Assembly (NCBI GenBank): GCA_052118065.1
Contig: JBQKHY010000030.1
Span: 1-28,358 of the forward strand
From: Ruminococcoides sp052118065
Lineage (GTDB): Bacteria; Bacillota; Clostridia; Oscillospirales; Acutalibacteraceae
Reading direction: 5' to 3'
Length of the DNA: 28,358 bases
The stretch's first letter is position 1, and each line of letters opens with the position of its first letter. Both the position numbers and the translations under genes were made by a program. This document shows positions 22,626 to 28,358 of the stretch, one piece after another. The notes beneath the pieces are model-generated. The model was not told the origin of the DNA. It ran no database searches and saw only the letters and a program-made list of their open reading frames with translations.

Positions 22626-22702
22626 GGCCCGGTAGTTCAGTTGGTTAGAACGCTAGCCTGTCACGCTAGAGGTCGTCGGTTCGAACCCGATCCGGGTCGC
22701 CA
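22626..22702 (+). tRNA. tRNA-Asp (GTC)
   Basis: 77 bases with encoded CCA. Acceptor GGCCCGG pairs with CCGGGTC. Anticodon loop CTGTCAC. A second copy lies at 25520-25596. Confidence 0.96.
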
Positions 22703-22708
22703 AAATTT

Positions 22709-22784
22709 GCCTCTGTAGCTCAGTCGGTAGAGCAGGGGACTGAAAATCCCCGTGTCGATGGTTCGATTCCGTCCGGAGGCACCA
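22709..22784 (+). tRNA. tRNA-Phe (GAA)
   Basis: 76 bases with encoded CCA. Anticodon loop CTGAAAA. This gene is missing from the second cluster. Confidence 0.96.
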
Positions 22785-22789
22785 TAAAT

Positions 22790-22865
22790 GCGGATGTAGC
22801 TCATCTGGTAGAGCGCCACCTTGCCAAGGTGGAGGTAGCGGGTTCGAGCCCCGTCATCCGCTCCA
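22790..22865 (+). tRNA. tRNA-Gly (GCC)
   Basis: 76 bases with encoded CCA. Anticodon loop TTGCCAA. A second copy lies at 25604-25679. Confidence 0.96.
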
Positions 22866-22869
22866 CTAA

Positions 22870-22904
22870 AAAGCACTAAACCTTAAACCTTTGGTGCTTT
22901 TTGT
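22870..22904 (+). terminator. Terminator after tRNA-Gly, cluster 1
   Basis: AAAGCACTAAA pairs with TTTGGTGCTTT with one wobble, followed by TTTG. Confidence 0.75.
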
Positions 22905-22919
22905 ATTAAAAGTCAATAT

Positions 22920-22994
22920 GGCGTCATAGCCAAGTGGTAAGGCACGAGTCTGCAAAACTCTGATTCCCCAGTTCAAATCTGGGTGACGCCTCCA
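22920..22994 (+). tRNA. tRNA-Cys (GCA)
   Basis: 75 bases with encoded CCA. Anticodon loop CTGCAAA. It lies past the tRNA-Gly terminator, so it depends on readthrough or its own promoter. The copy at 25752 differs by compensated stem changes. Confidence 0.95.
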
Positions 22995-23001
22995 ATTAAA
23001 G

Positions 23002-23027
23002 GCCAACCCAATAGGGTTGGCTTTTTA
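23002..23027 (+). terminator. Terminator after tRNA-Cys, cluster 1
   Basis: GCCAACCC pairs perfectly with GGGTTGGC around AATA, followed by TTTTT. Confidence 0.85.
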
Positions 23028-23037
23028 CTTTTGTTTT

Positions 23038-23786
23038 TTAATTTTATTTGTTCGTAAATATTAGTTCGATTTACAAATTTGGGTTTGTCTTTTTAATTTT
23101 GATTGTGGTTAAAGGCAAATTTGTAGTGAGAATATATACCATAAAATCATATGAAACTATGACTCACAGGTGTAGGGGACATCATTGATATCCCGTTTGA
23201 AAATTAACCTTTCTATTTGTATTTTGTCCTTTGTAGATATTATAAATTTATAGTCTGTAAACAGGATAATAATCTCATAGGTATCACACTTTTTAACGGG
23301 CGAACAATGTTCGCCCCTACGACTGTAAGCCAAAAGTTTGTTGTAATTTTGTCCTATGTAGTTACATTAAATTTGTACATATTTGCCAGCCTCCCTTGTG
23401 TAAAGGGAGGGGGACCACGAAGTGGTGGAAGGATTGTCTAGTAGGCAGTAATAGATAGATAAAATTTAGATAGGAAAACAAAACCTATTATATATCTATC
23501 GAATAAAACTGATATATTAAAAAGTATGTACCATAACAATCCCTCAGTCGCTTTTTAAGAGTAAATTGTCATTCTTCCAATTTACGAGCGACTAGCTTTT
23601 CTAGCGAAAACGGCAAACCCTTTGTCCCTTCGGGGCATTTCCCTTATCAAGGGAATACCTTTACACAAGGGAGGCTGGTTAGTCTCAGCTAATTCTAAAT
23701 AACTACCACAAAACAAGGATTTTTTTATCCCCACAAACCCTAATTTATAGAACTAATTTACTTTAACCCACAGACAAAATTGAAAA
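23038..23786. repeat. Non-coding mosaic repeat with terminal inverted repeats, copy 2
   Basis: About 750 bases with no gene, related to 14821-15811. The ends share inverted ATTAGTTC, AAATT(T/A)GGGTTTGT and AATTTTG(A/T)(T/C)TGTGG blocks. Inside are GGGACATCA-T-TGATATCCC (23178-23196), CGGGCGAACAATGTTCGCCC (about 23298-23317), the CCTCCC/GGGACCACG module (23386-23434) and a partial second module near 23590-23690. The shared order of blocks shows the two copies had a common source. Confidence 0.75.
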
Positions 23787-23842
23787 ATATCTAATTCCAT
23801 AAAACATAAAATAACACAACACTGACAATACAGGAGAATACT

Positions 23843-24331
23843 ATGATACAAAAACATTGCTTTAACTGTGGAACTAAACTAATTGAAAAAGAACTTAAGG
23901 GCGAAGGTATTGTTCCTTTTTGTGAAAACTGTAATTCTTTCCAATTTCCAATGTACAACATAGCAGTAAGTATGATTGTGGTAAATGAAGAAACTGATAA
24001 AATTATGCTGATTAAACAATACGGCGACCCTTTCTATATATTAGTTGCAGGTTATGTAAATCGTGGTGAACCTTTAGAAAATGCAGTTGTAAGGGAAATT
24101 AAAGAAGAAACCGGAATGAATGTTTCTCACATAAAATTTAATAGAACCAAATTTTACGAAAAGTCAAATACCCTAATGTGCAATTTTACTGCATTTGTAA
24201 AAAATGATACGGAACTTTCCACAAATAATGAAATTGACTCATTCCATTGGTTTACTAAGGATGATGCAAGAAAAAATATTTTGCAGAATAGCTTGGCATC
24301 TTATTTCTTAAATGCATATCTTGATGAATAA
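23843..24331 (+). CDS. Nudix hydrolase with zinc ribbon
   Basis: This 162-residue hydrolase acts on nucleoside-diphosphate-linked compounds. A zinc ribbon with CFNCG and CENCN opens the protein (about 6-32), as in NudC-type NADH pyrophosphatases. The Nudix box is complete: GYVNRGEPLENAVVREIKEE plus TG, near residues 75-97, matching GX5EX7REUXEEXGU. It is shorter than NudC, so the substrate is open. AGGAGA lies six bases before the ATG. It converges with the gene ending at 24345, only 13 bases away, and no terminator is seen between them. Confidence 0.9.
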   Translation: MIQKHCFNCGTKLIEKELKGEGIVPFCENCNSFQFPMYNIAVSMIVVNEETDKIMLIKQYGDPFYILVAGYVNRGEPLENAVVREIKEETGMNVSHIKFNRTKFYEKSNTLMCNFTAFVKNDTELSTNNEIDSFHWFTKDDARKNILQNSLASYFLNAYLDE

Positions 24332-24344
24332 TTATAAAATCACT

Positions 24345-25127
24345 CTAATCAAACATACTGTAATTTTCTAATTCCTCAATATTGTAACTAGCCATTTCGC
24401 TAGTAGGAGAACTGTTTTTGGTGACACGATTATTACTTTCATCAATTTCCTTATCTTCTTCAAGCCAACCTAAAAGCACTGCATAGTGGTTCACATACCT
24501 TTTCCTACTGTTAACAAGATACCGAGATAGCCTGTCGATTTTCCCTTGGTATGTTTTGGGGTACTTACTCTCAAGGTCAAGCTTTTCTTTTTCAGTAAGA
24601 AAAACATTTTCAAACAGACCGAGAGGGGGCAAAAGCTCCTTTTGCCTCTCAGTCTTTGATTTATATGATTTATTATATTTATTTAATTTATTATATTGTT
24701 GTTTATCTTCTGTTAGCTGACTGTTAACTTCCTGTTTGTTGCCTGTTAGCTCACTGTTAGCTGAATTATTGTGTGAAGAATGATAAGTGTTTTCACCTTG
24801 ATAAGTGTTGTAGTTATTAATGGTAATTAAAAGTCCACAAGAAATAGGTTCAGCATTTATCTCACCGGTAGTTTTTAGATGCTTGATTGCTGTCCTAATT
24901 GGCTGAACAGAAATTTTGTCACCTTTATAAAACCCTAAATCACCGGCAATGCGACCGTAGCTTGTGACAAGTTGTCCTCTATGTACTGTTATGTTTTGAA
25001 AGTCATTGTCAAAAACATTTGCTTTCAAAATCAAGTGAACAAATACCCTAAAGGTTGTTCCGTCTTGATACCATTTCCAATCTAAGATTTTTCTATTTAA
25101 CTTTACAAAAGTATCTGAGTGATACAT
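24345..25127 (-). CDS. Phage-type replisome organizer-like protein, orphan
   Basis: A 260-residue protein resembling phage replication proteins with an amino-terminal winged-helix domain. The opening VKLNRKILDWKWYQDG, the VFVHLILKAN segment and GQLVTSYGRIAGDLG are typical. A low-complexity linker (about 120-165) is rich in Asn, Gln, Lys and Ser, with near-repeated NSELTGNKQ and NSQLTEDKQ. The carboxy end (about 180-260) is charged, with KYPKTYQGKIDRLSRYL. In phages this domain loads helicase at the origin. No other phage gene is nearby, so it is a remnant or a domesticated gene. The start is ATG at 25127 with AGGAGG six bases upstream; the longer reading to 25187 is unlikely. Confidence 0.75.
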   Translation of the reverse strand: MYHSDTFVKLNRKILDWKWYQDGTTFRVFVHLILKANVFDNDFQNITVHRGQLVTSYGRIAGDLGFYKGDKISVQPIRTAIKHLKTTGEINAEPISCGLLITINNYNTYQGENTYHSSHNNSANSELTGNKQEVNSQLTEDKQQYNKLNKYNKSYKSKTERQKELLPPLGLFENVFLTEKEKLDLESKYPKTYQGKIDRLSRYLVNSRKRYVNHYAVLLGWLEEDKEIDESNNRVTKNSSPTSEMASYNIEELENYSMFD

Positions 25128-25373
25128 AAAATACCTCCTAATTATTTCTATACATATAATTGTAGGAAGTATTGAAATTTTCATCAATGCAATAATTGCA
25201 TTTTTTATGAATTTTTTGTTAACAATAAGCCGTTTTCTAATTAATTAATTATTTTAGGTTGCTATTTATAACTTGTTTTATAAATTGATAATTGCGAGAA
25301 ACCCCATGAAATCAGGCTTTTTAAATAGGCTAAAATTACTTTGATAAAATTTTCAAAAAAATTGAAAAAACTA
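25128..25373. other. Intergenic region before tRNA cluster 2, no gene
   Basis: AT-rich, divergent between the phage-type gene and the tRNA cluster. It contains TGCAATAATTGCA (a 13-base palindrome near 25188) followed by a T-run. No ORF with a ribosome site was found. Confidence 0.5.
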
Positions 25374-25402
25374 TTGACATTAGTCTCAACCTGGTATATA
25401 AT
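25374..25402 (+). promoter_or_regulatory. Promoter of tRNA cluster 2
   Basis: TTGACA (25374-25379), a 17-bp spacer and TATAAT (25397-25402), a full consensus promoter. Confidence 0.85.
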
Positions 25403-25435
25403 AGGCTATGTTGTCAAGAGACATCAGATTGTTGT

Positions 25436-25511
25436 GGGAGCATAGCTCAGCTGGGAGAGCATCTGCCTTACAAGCAGGGGGTCACAGGTTCGAGCCCTGT
25501 TGTTCCCACCA
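25436..25511 (+). tRNA. tRNA-Val (TAC), second copy
   Basis: 76 bases with encoded CCA. Matches 22544-22619. Confidence 0.96.
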
Positions 25512-25519
25512 CTTTTTTT

Positions 25520-25596
25520 GGCCCGGTAGTTCAGTTGGTTAGAACGCTAGCCTGTCACGCTAGAGGTCGTCGGTTCGAACCCGATCCGGGTCGCCA
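25520..25596 (+). tRNA. tRNA-Asp (GTC), second copy
   Basis: 77 bases with encoded CCA. Matches 22626-22702. Confidence 0.96.
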
Positions 25597-25603
25597 AAAA
25601 TTT

Positions 25604-25679
25604 GCGGATGTAGCTCATCTGGTAGAGCGCCACCTTGCCAAGGTGGAGGTAGCGGGTTCGAGCCCCGTCATCCGCTCCA
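25604..25679 (+). tRNA. tRNA-Gly (GCC), second copy
   Basis: 76 bases with encoded CCA. Matches 22790-22865. It follows tRNA-Asp directly, without tRNA-Phe. Confidence 0.96.
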
Positions 25680-25685
25680 GTATTG

Positions 25686-25710
25686 AAAGCACCATATGGG
25701 TGCTTTTTCT
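25686..25710 (+). terminator. Terminator after tRNA-Gly, cluster 2
   Basis: AAAGCACC pairs with GGTGCTTT around ATATG, followed by TTCTTTT. Confidence 0.8.
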
Positions 25711-25751
25711 TTTGTCATTTTTTATTTACAGTTGCATATACTATACCATAA

Positions 25752-25826
25752 GGCGTTATAGCCAAGTGGTAAGGCAGGAGTCTGCAAAACTCCCATTCCT
25801 CAGTTCAAATCTGAGTAACGCCTCCA
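25752..25826 (+). tRNA. tRNA-Cys (GCA), second copy
   Basis: 75 bases with encoded CCA. Acceptor GGCGTTA/TAACGCC versus GGCGTCA/TGACGCC in the first copy, and T stem CTCAG/CTGAG versus CCCAG/CTGGG. These are compensated changes that keep the stems. Confidence 0.95.
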
Positions 25827-25856
25827 AAACTCTCAACTTCTGTTGGGAGTTTTTCT
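25827..25856 (+). terminator. Terminator after tRNA-Cys, cluster 2
   Basis: AAACTCTCAAC pairs with GTTGGGAGTTT with one wobble, followed by TTCTTTT. Confidence 0.8.
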
Positions 25857-25862
25857 TTTGTC

Positions 25863-25904
25863 TGTATATTTTTCCCACCTCTGTCAATACTACTTTCGGA
25901 GGTG
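25863..25904 (+). promoter_or_regulatory. SigF/SigG-type promoter nested in an SD-masking hairpin
   Basis: TGTATA (25863-25868), a 17-bp spacer and AATACTA (25886-25892) fit the forespore consensus TGNATA-N17-CATACTA in all but one position. CACCTCTG (25876-25883) pairs with CGGAGGTG (25897-25904), eight pairs with one G-U, followed by six T and the ATG. The -10 lies in the 13-base loop and the 3' arm is the ribosome site. This repeats the sigG layout. Confidence 0.7.
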
Positions 25905-25910
25905 TTTTTT

Positions 25911-26666
25911 ATGGATGAATATAATAAGTATAAAAATAGTCAAAATCATAAAAAGCATAATAAGAGAAATAAATTAAGTTTTTATGTTTCTCTTGCAATT
26001 TGTATAACTGCAGTTGGACTGGCTGTGTGGTCAACTTTTTCTTCTTATTCCAGTTTTAAAGAAAAGAGAAATCAGGTTGCAACTGCAACGGCTACTGCTA
26101 CTCAGGCTAATAATCAAGTGACCGGTGTTACTGTTGAAGAAACCACAACCACTACAATGTCAACTACAGAAAGTACAACTTTACCAACAACAGTTACCAC
26201 AACTACTGTGCCTAATACATCAACCACTATGTCAGCAGTTCAAACAATGTTGCAAGTTCCGGGAAATTTAATTTATCCTGTGAAAAATGCAAAAGTCTCA
26301 AAACCTTATTCCGAAAATGCAGTTTATAACAAAACTATGGGTGACTATAGAAGTCATTTAGGTATTGACTTTAATTGTAAGAAAGATACAAATGTTCTTT
26401 CAATGTCTGATGGTGTGGTAAGTGATATTTATGATGATGAAAGAATGGGTAAGGTGGTTATTCTTGATTGTGGTACATTTATGATTTATTACAGTGGACT
26501 TGATAATGTTAAAGTTCAGGTGAATGATACCCTTTCTAAAGGAGATACTATCAGTAATGTAGGGGAAATGCCTTGTGAATCAGAGGATGGCATCCACCTT
26601 CATGTTGCTATTAGAGTAAACGGTAGTTATGTTGACCCATTATCAGTTATAGGTGCAAATGAATAA
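25911..26666 (+). CDS. SpoIIQ-like membrane-anchored M23 peptidase-domain protein
   Basis: This 251-residue protein has a short basic cytoplasmic start, one membrane helix (about 24-45, FYVSLAICITAVGLAVWSTF) and a Thr-rich extracellular linker (about 60-110). A LytM/M23 domain follows (about 120-250). The zinc residues are all present: H149 and D153 in HLGID, and H229 and H231 in HLH. In spore-formers SpoIIQ has this layout, is made in the forespore, and pairs with SpoIIIAH across the septum. Clostridial versions keep the zinc site, unlike that of Bacillus subtilis. The forespore-type promoter upstream supports this role. The start is ATG at 25911 with GGAGG eight bases upstream. A related vegetative wall hydrolase is the alternative. 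Confidence 0.8.
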   Translation: MDEYNKYKNSQNHKKHNKRNKLSFYVSLAICITAVGLAVWSTFSSYSSFKEKRNQVATATATATQANNQVTGVTVEETTTTTMSTTESTTLPTTVTTTTVPNTSTTMSAVQTMLQVPGNLIYPVKNAKVSKPYSENAVYNKTMGDYRSHLGIDFNCKKDTNVLSMSDGVVSDIYDDERMGKVVILDCGTFMIYYSGLDNVKVQVNDTLSKGDTISNVGEMPCESEDGIHLHVAIRVNGSYVDPLSVIGANE

Positions 26667-26727
26667 TGGGAAATTTTCCACATAAAATAATTACAGAGCC
26701 TTCGTCTTTCGTTTAGAGGCAAAAATA

Positions 26728-26767
26728 AAAGGATGAACTTGAAAATTCTCAAGTTCATCCTTTATTT
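26728..26767. terminator. Bidirectional terminator
   Basis: A perfect 15-bp stem: AAAGGATGAACTTGA (26728-26742) pairs with TCAAGTTCATCCTTT (26749-26763) around AAATTC. A and T runs lie on the two sides. It serves the rightward spoIIQ-like gene and the leftward small ORF. Confidence 0.9.
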
Positions 26768-26793
26768 ATTGTTGTAATTCATAGTTGTTACCT

Positions 26794-26886
26794 TTATCTC
26801 TGGCTTTCATGCCACTCAATATCACCGAAAATGAAATCATCAATATCGCCTTGTGAATTTGCCATCATATAGATATATTCTGTCAT
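26794..26886 (-). CDS. Small ORF, 30 residues, acidic
   Basis: The ORF has AAAGGAGG ten bases upstream of its ATG, among the strongest ribosome sites in the window. The peptide starts MTEYIYMMANSQGD and ends IEWHESQR. It is acidic and aromatic, with no signal peptide. It lies 63 bases after the cytidylate-kinase-like gene on the same strand and just before a terminator, so it is probably the last gene of that transcript. I do not recognise it. A spurious ORF is possible because of its size. Confidence 0.6.
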   Translation of the reverse strand: MTEYIYMMANSQGDIDDFIFGDIEWHESQR

Positions 26887-26949
26887 TGTAACAACACCTC
26901 CTTTTCAGATAAAGTAATTTATCCTATTCAGGAGTGAATTTTTAAAATG

Positions 26950-27573
26950 TTATTTTTCTAACATATCAACATAGTTAGCAATAATGTCAACAACATTTTC
27001 TTGAGTCATTCTACTACTATTGATACAAAGATCATAGTTTTGTGGTTGACCCCATTTTAGTCCTGAATAGAAACTATAATAGTTTGCTCTGTTTTTATCA
27101 GTTCTATTAATAATCTGTTCTGCTTTTCTCTTATCAACATTGTGATACTTGATAGCTCTTTCTTTTCTGTATTCCATATCAGCATTGATAAATACATTTA
27201 CAACATTGTCAAAATCTCTTAAAACATAGTCAGCACATCTACCAAGAATAACACAAGGACCTTCTTCTGCTAATCTCTTAATCATTTTGTGCTGAATAAT
27301 GTATAGCTGGTCATTCATAGGTAAGTCACCCATTGCAGAAAAACCATTACCAAAGTTGTATAAACCCATAGATAGAGAATATAGCAAACTGTTAGTTGCC
27401 TGTTCATCAACCTTTTCAAAAACCTCAGGGCTCATACCATTCTCTTTTGCTGCAAGAGAAATTAACTCTTTATCGTAATATTTAATACCAAGCTTCTTTG
27501 CAAGAGCAGTAGCAATTTCTCTACCACCACTACCAAACTGTCTTGCTACAGTAATAATATGTTTTGTTCCCAT
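26950..27573 (-). CDS. Cytidylate-kinase-like family protein
   Basis: This 207-residue P-loop kinase is of the cytidylate-kinase-like family. The nucleotide-binding loop is ARQFGSGGREIATALAKKLG near residues 10-29. IKYYDKELISLAAKENG follows, then the central GPCVILGRCADYVLRDFDN with the catalytic-region arginine. The end contains NRANYYSFYSGLKWG and YDLCINSS. The family is common in Clostridia, where its substrate is not settled; it is distinct from the essential CMP kinase Cmk. The ATG at 27573 has AAGGTGG upstream. A small ORF follows on the same strand. Confidence 0.87.
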   Translation of the reverse strand: MGTKHIITVARQFGSGGREIATALAKKLGIKYYDKELISLAAKENGMSPEVFEKVDEQATNSLLYSLSMGLYNFGNGFSAMGDLPMNDQLYIIQHKMIKRLAEEGPCVILGRCADYVLRDFDNVVNVFINADMEYRKERAIKYHNVDKRKAEQIINRTDKNRANYYSFYSGLKWGQPQNYDLCINSSRMTQENVVDIIANYVDMLEK

Positions 27574-28043
27574 TTAATTTACCACCTTAATAATAAATCG
27601 TATGGTAATTATATCACAATAATTACGAAAAATCACTACTTCATTGTGCAATTTGAATAAGTTTGTGTATTGTATACAATAACAAGTACCCTAAATTATG
27701 CAAAAAAACAATAAACAGTATCAAACTATTATGTATGTGTAGGTATATATAACTTAATATAGTATATATAATGAATAATTCTATACTATATAAGCAGATA
27801 TATATTACATATTATTATAGTAAACCTGAATTGTTAATTTTGTCGTATTAGAAAAGTTAAATCTAAGTTATTATAAAATGATTTTTATTAATTATTGCAA
27901 TAATATAAGGAAATATAGCCCTTTTAAGAGAAGTGTGAAAAAAGTTTTAAAAAATTTAAGCTTTAAAAACGGCATAGGAATGGGCATTTTAAAGGATTGT
28001 AAAATAAAAATGAAAAATTTTTAAAAAAAGTTGGAAAAAAGTG
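27574..28043. other. AT-rich upstream region of the rRNA operon, no gene
   Basis: About 470 bases without an ORF. It holds a 12-bp palindrome ATTGTATACAAT (27669-27680), TA-rich repeats around 27740-27810, and A/T tracts next to the rRNA promoter that could act as UP elements. The cytidylate-kinase-like gene's promoter should also lie here; a TATAAT occurs near 27612, but no good -35 was found. Confidence 0.5.
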
Positions 28044-28072
28044 TTGACAAAGTTGAGAAATAGCCGTATAAT
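28044..28072 (+). promoter_or_regulatory. rRNA operon promoter
   Basis: TTGACA (28044-28049), a 17-bp spacer and TATAAT (28067-28072), a full consensus promoter preceded by A-rich tracts. Confidence 0.88.
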
Positions 28073-28079
28073 AAAACTC

Positions 28080-28315
28080 GTTCCGCTGAGGGAACAGAAA
28101 AACTCAAGAGAAATCGAGAGTAAAAAAGTTACTTAAAGAGGAACAACGGACCTTGAAAATTAAACAACGAACAAGAAACCCGAAAATGACTTTGAGTTAA
28201 AAAACTCAAGTTTTAAGGAAAGTGAATGTGAACACTAAAAAATACACAACACGCAAGTATTCAGAAATGAGCTTGACGATTTAATAAGATGTTAAACCGA
28301 AAGGTCTAATATACA
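28080..28315 (+). ncRNA. rRNA leader
   Basis: The transcribed leader of about 240 bases contains CCTTGAAAATTAAACAACG near 28152-28170, a sequence resembling the antitermination/processing signals of Firmicute rRNA leaders. No ORF is present. Confidence 0.6.

Positions 28316-28358
<43 letters not shown>

Noticed and set aside
22661..22876. Minus-strand ORF across the tRNA genes
   Set aside because: It is the antisense of tRNA-Asp, Phe and Gly, a well-known source of false protein calls.
23217..23441. ORF inside the second mosaic repeat
   Set aside because: It crosses several hairpin modules, lacks a ribosome site, and is not preserved in the first copy of the repeat.
25535..25918. Plus-strand ORF starting in tRNA-Asp
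   Set aside because: It reads through tRNA-Asp, tRNA-Gly and tRNA-Cys sequence and has no ribosome site.

Overview
The window comes from an AT-rich, low-GC Gram-positive spore-former of the class Clostridia, most like a gut Ruminococcaceae/Oscillospiraceae genome. The evidence is a clear sporulation sigma factor (SigG), a SpoIIQ-like M23 protein, strong AGGAGG-type ribosome binding sites, typical TTGACA-N17-TATAAT promoters, and intergenic hairpin repeats of the kind seen in gut Clostridia. The last 40 bases are the 5' end of a 16S rRNA gene. I cannot name the species from the sequence alone.

Region 1 (1-9198) holds an integrative mobilizable element of about 8.7 kb inserted in the 3' end of a tRNA-Leu(CAG) gene. 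It is bounded by a 21-bp direct repeat (498-518 and 9178-9198). It encodes a tyrosine integrase, an excisionase-like HTH protein, a Rep_trans/MobT-like relaxase or initiator, a small DUF961-like protein, an XRE-type regulator, an FtsK/TcpA-like ATPase without membrane segments, an adjacent overlapping two-helix membrane protein, and one divergent cargo gene for a secreted Big_2 (Ig-like) protein. Non-coding parts include paired integrase arm-type repeats at both ends, twelve 8-bp tandem repeats, and a cluster of hairpins upstream of the relaxase that may be an oriT or double-strand origin. A 309-bp remnant bounded by the same att sequence lies in tandem to its left.

Region 2 (9200-14770) is a leftward chromosomal block. 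It contains an ABC exporter pair of the TagGH/Wzm-Wzt type with a small Cys-rich protein, a cyclophilin plus HAD hydrolase operon, and a Gfo/Idh/MocA oxidoreductase. Several good promoters and terminators can be read directly.

Region 3 (14821-15811 and 23038-23786) consists of two non-coding mosaic repeats with long imperfect terminal inverted repeats and shared internal hairpin modules. The right end of a third copy forms bases 1-130.

Region 4 (15919-22431) is rightward: an S1-domain protein, RmuC, a Big_2 lipoprotein, sigG, a YerC/TrpR-like regulator, a SAM methyltransferase and Hsp33. Region 5 (22472-25853) has two paralogous tRNA clusters, Val-Asp-Phe-Gly-Cys and Val-Asp-Gly-Cys. Between them lie a Nudix hydrolase and an orphan phage-type replication protein. 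Region 6 (25863-28358) has the SpoIIQ-like gene, a 30-residue small ORF, a cytidylate-kinase-like gene and the rRNA promoter and leader.

The most interesting signal is a recurring regulatory layout before sigG, yerC and the spoIIQ-like gene. In each case a terminator-like hairpin has the Shine-Dalgarno sequence as its 3' arm and a U-run before the start codon, while the -10 element of the gene's own promoter lies in the hairpin loop. Transcripts reading in from upstream should be terminated or have a masked ribosome site. Transcripts from the internal promoter should lack the 5' arm and be translated. For sigG and the spoIIQ-like gene the promoter fits the SigF/SigG consensus.
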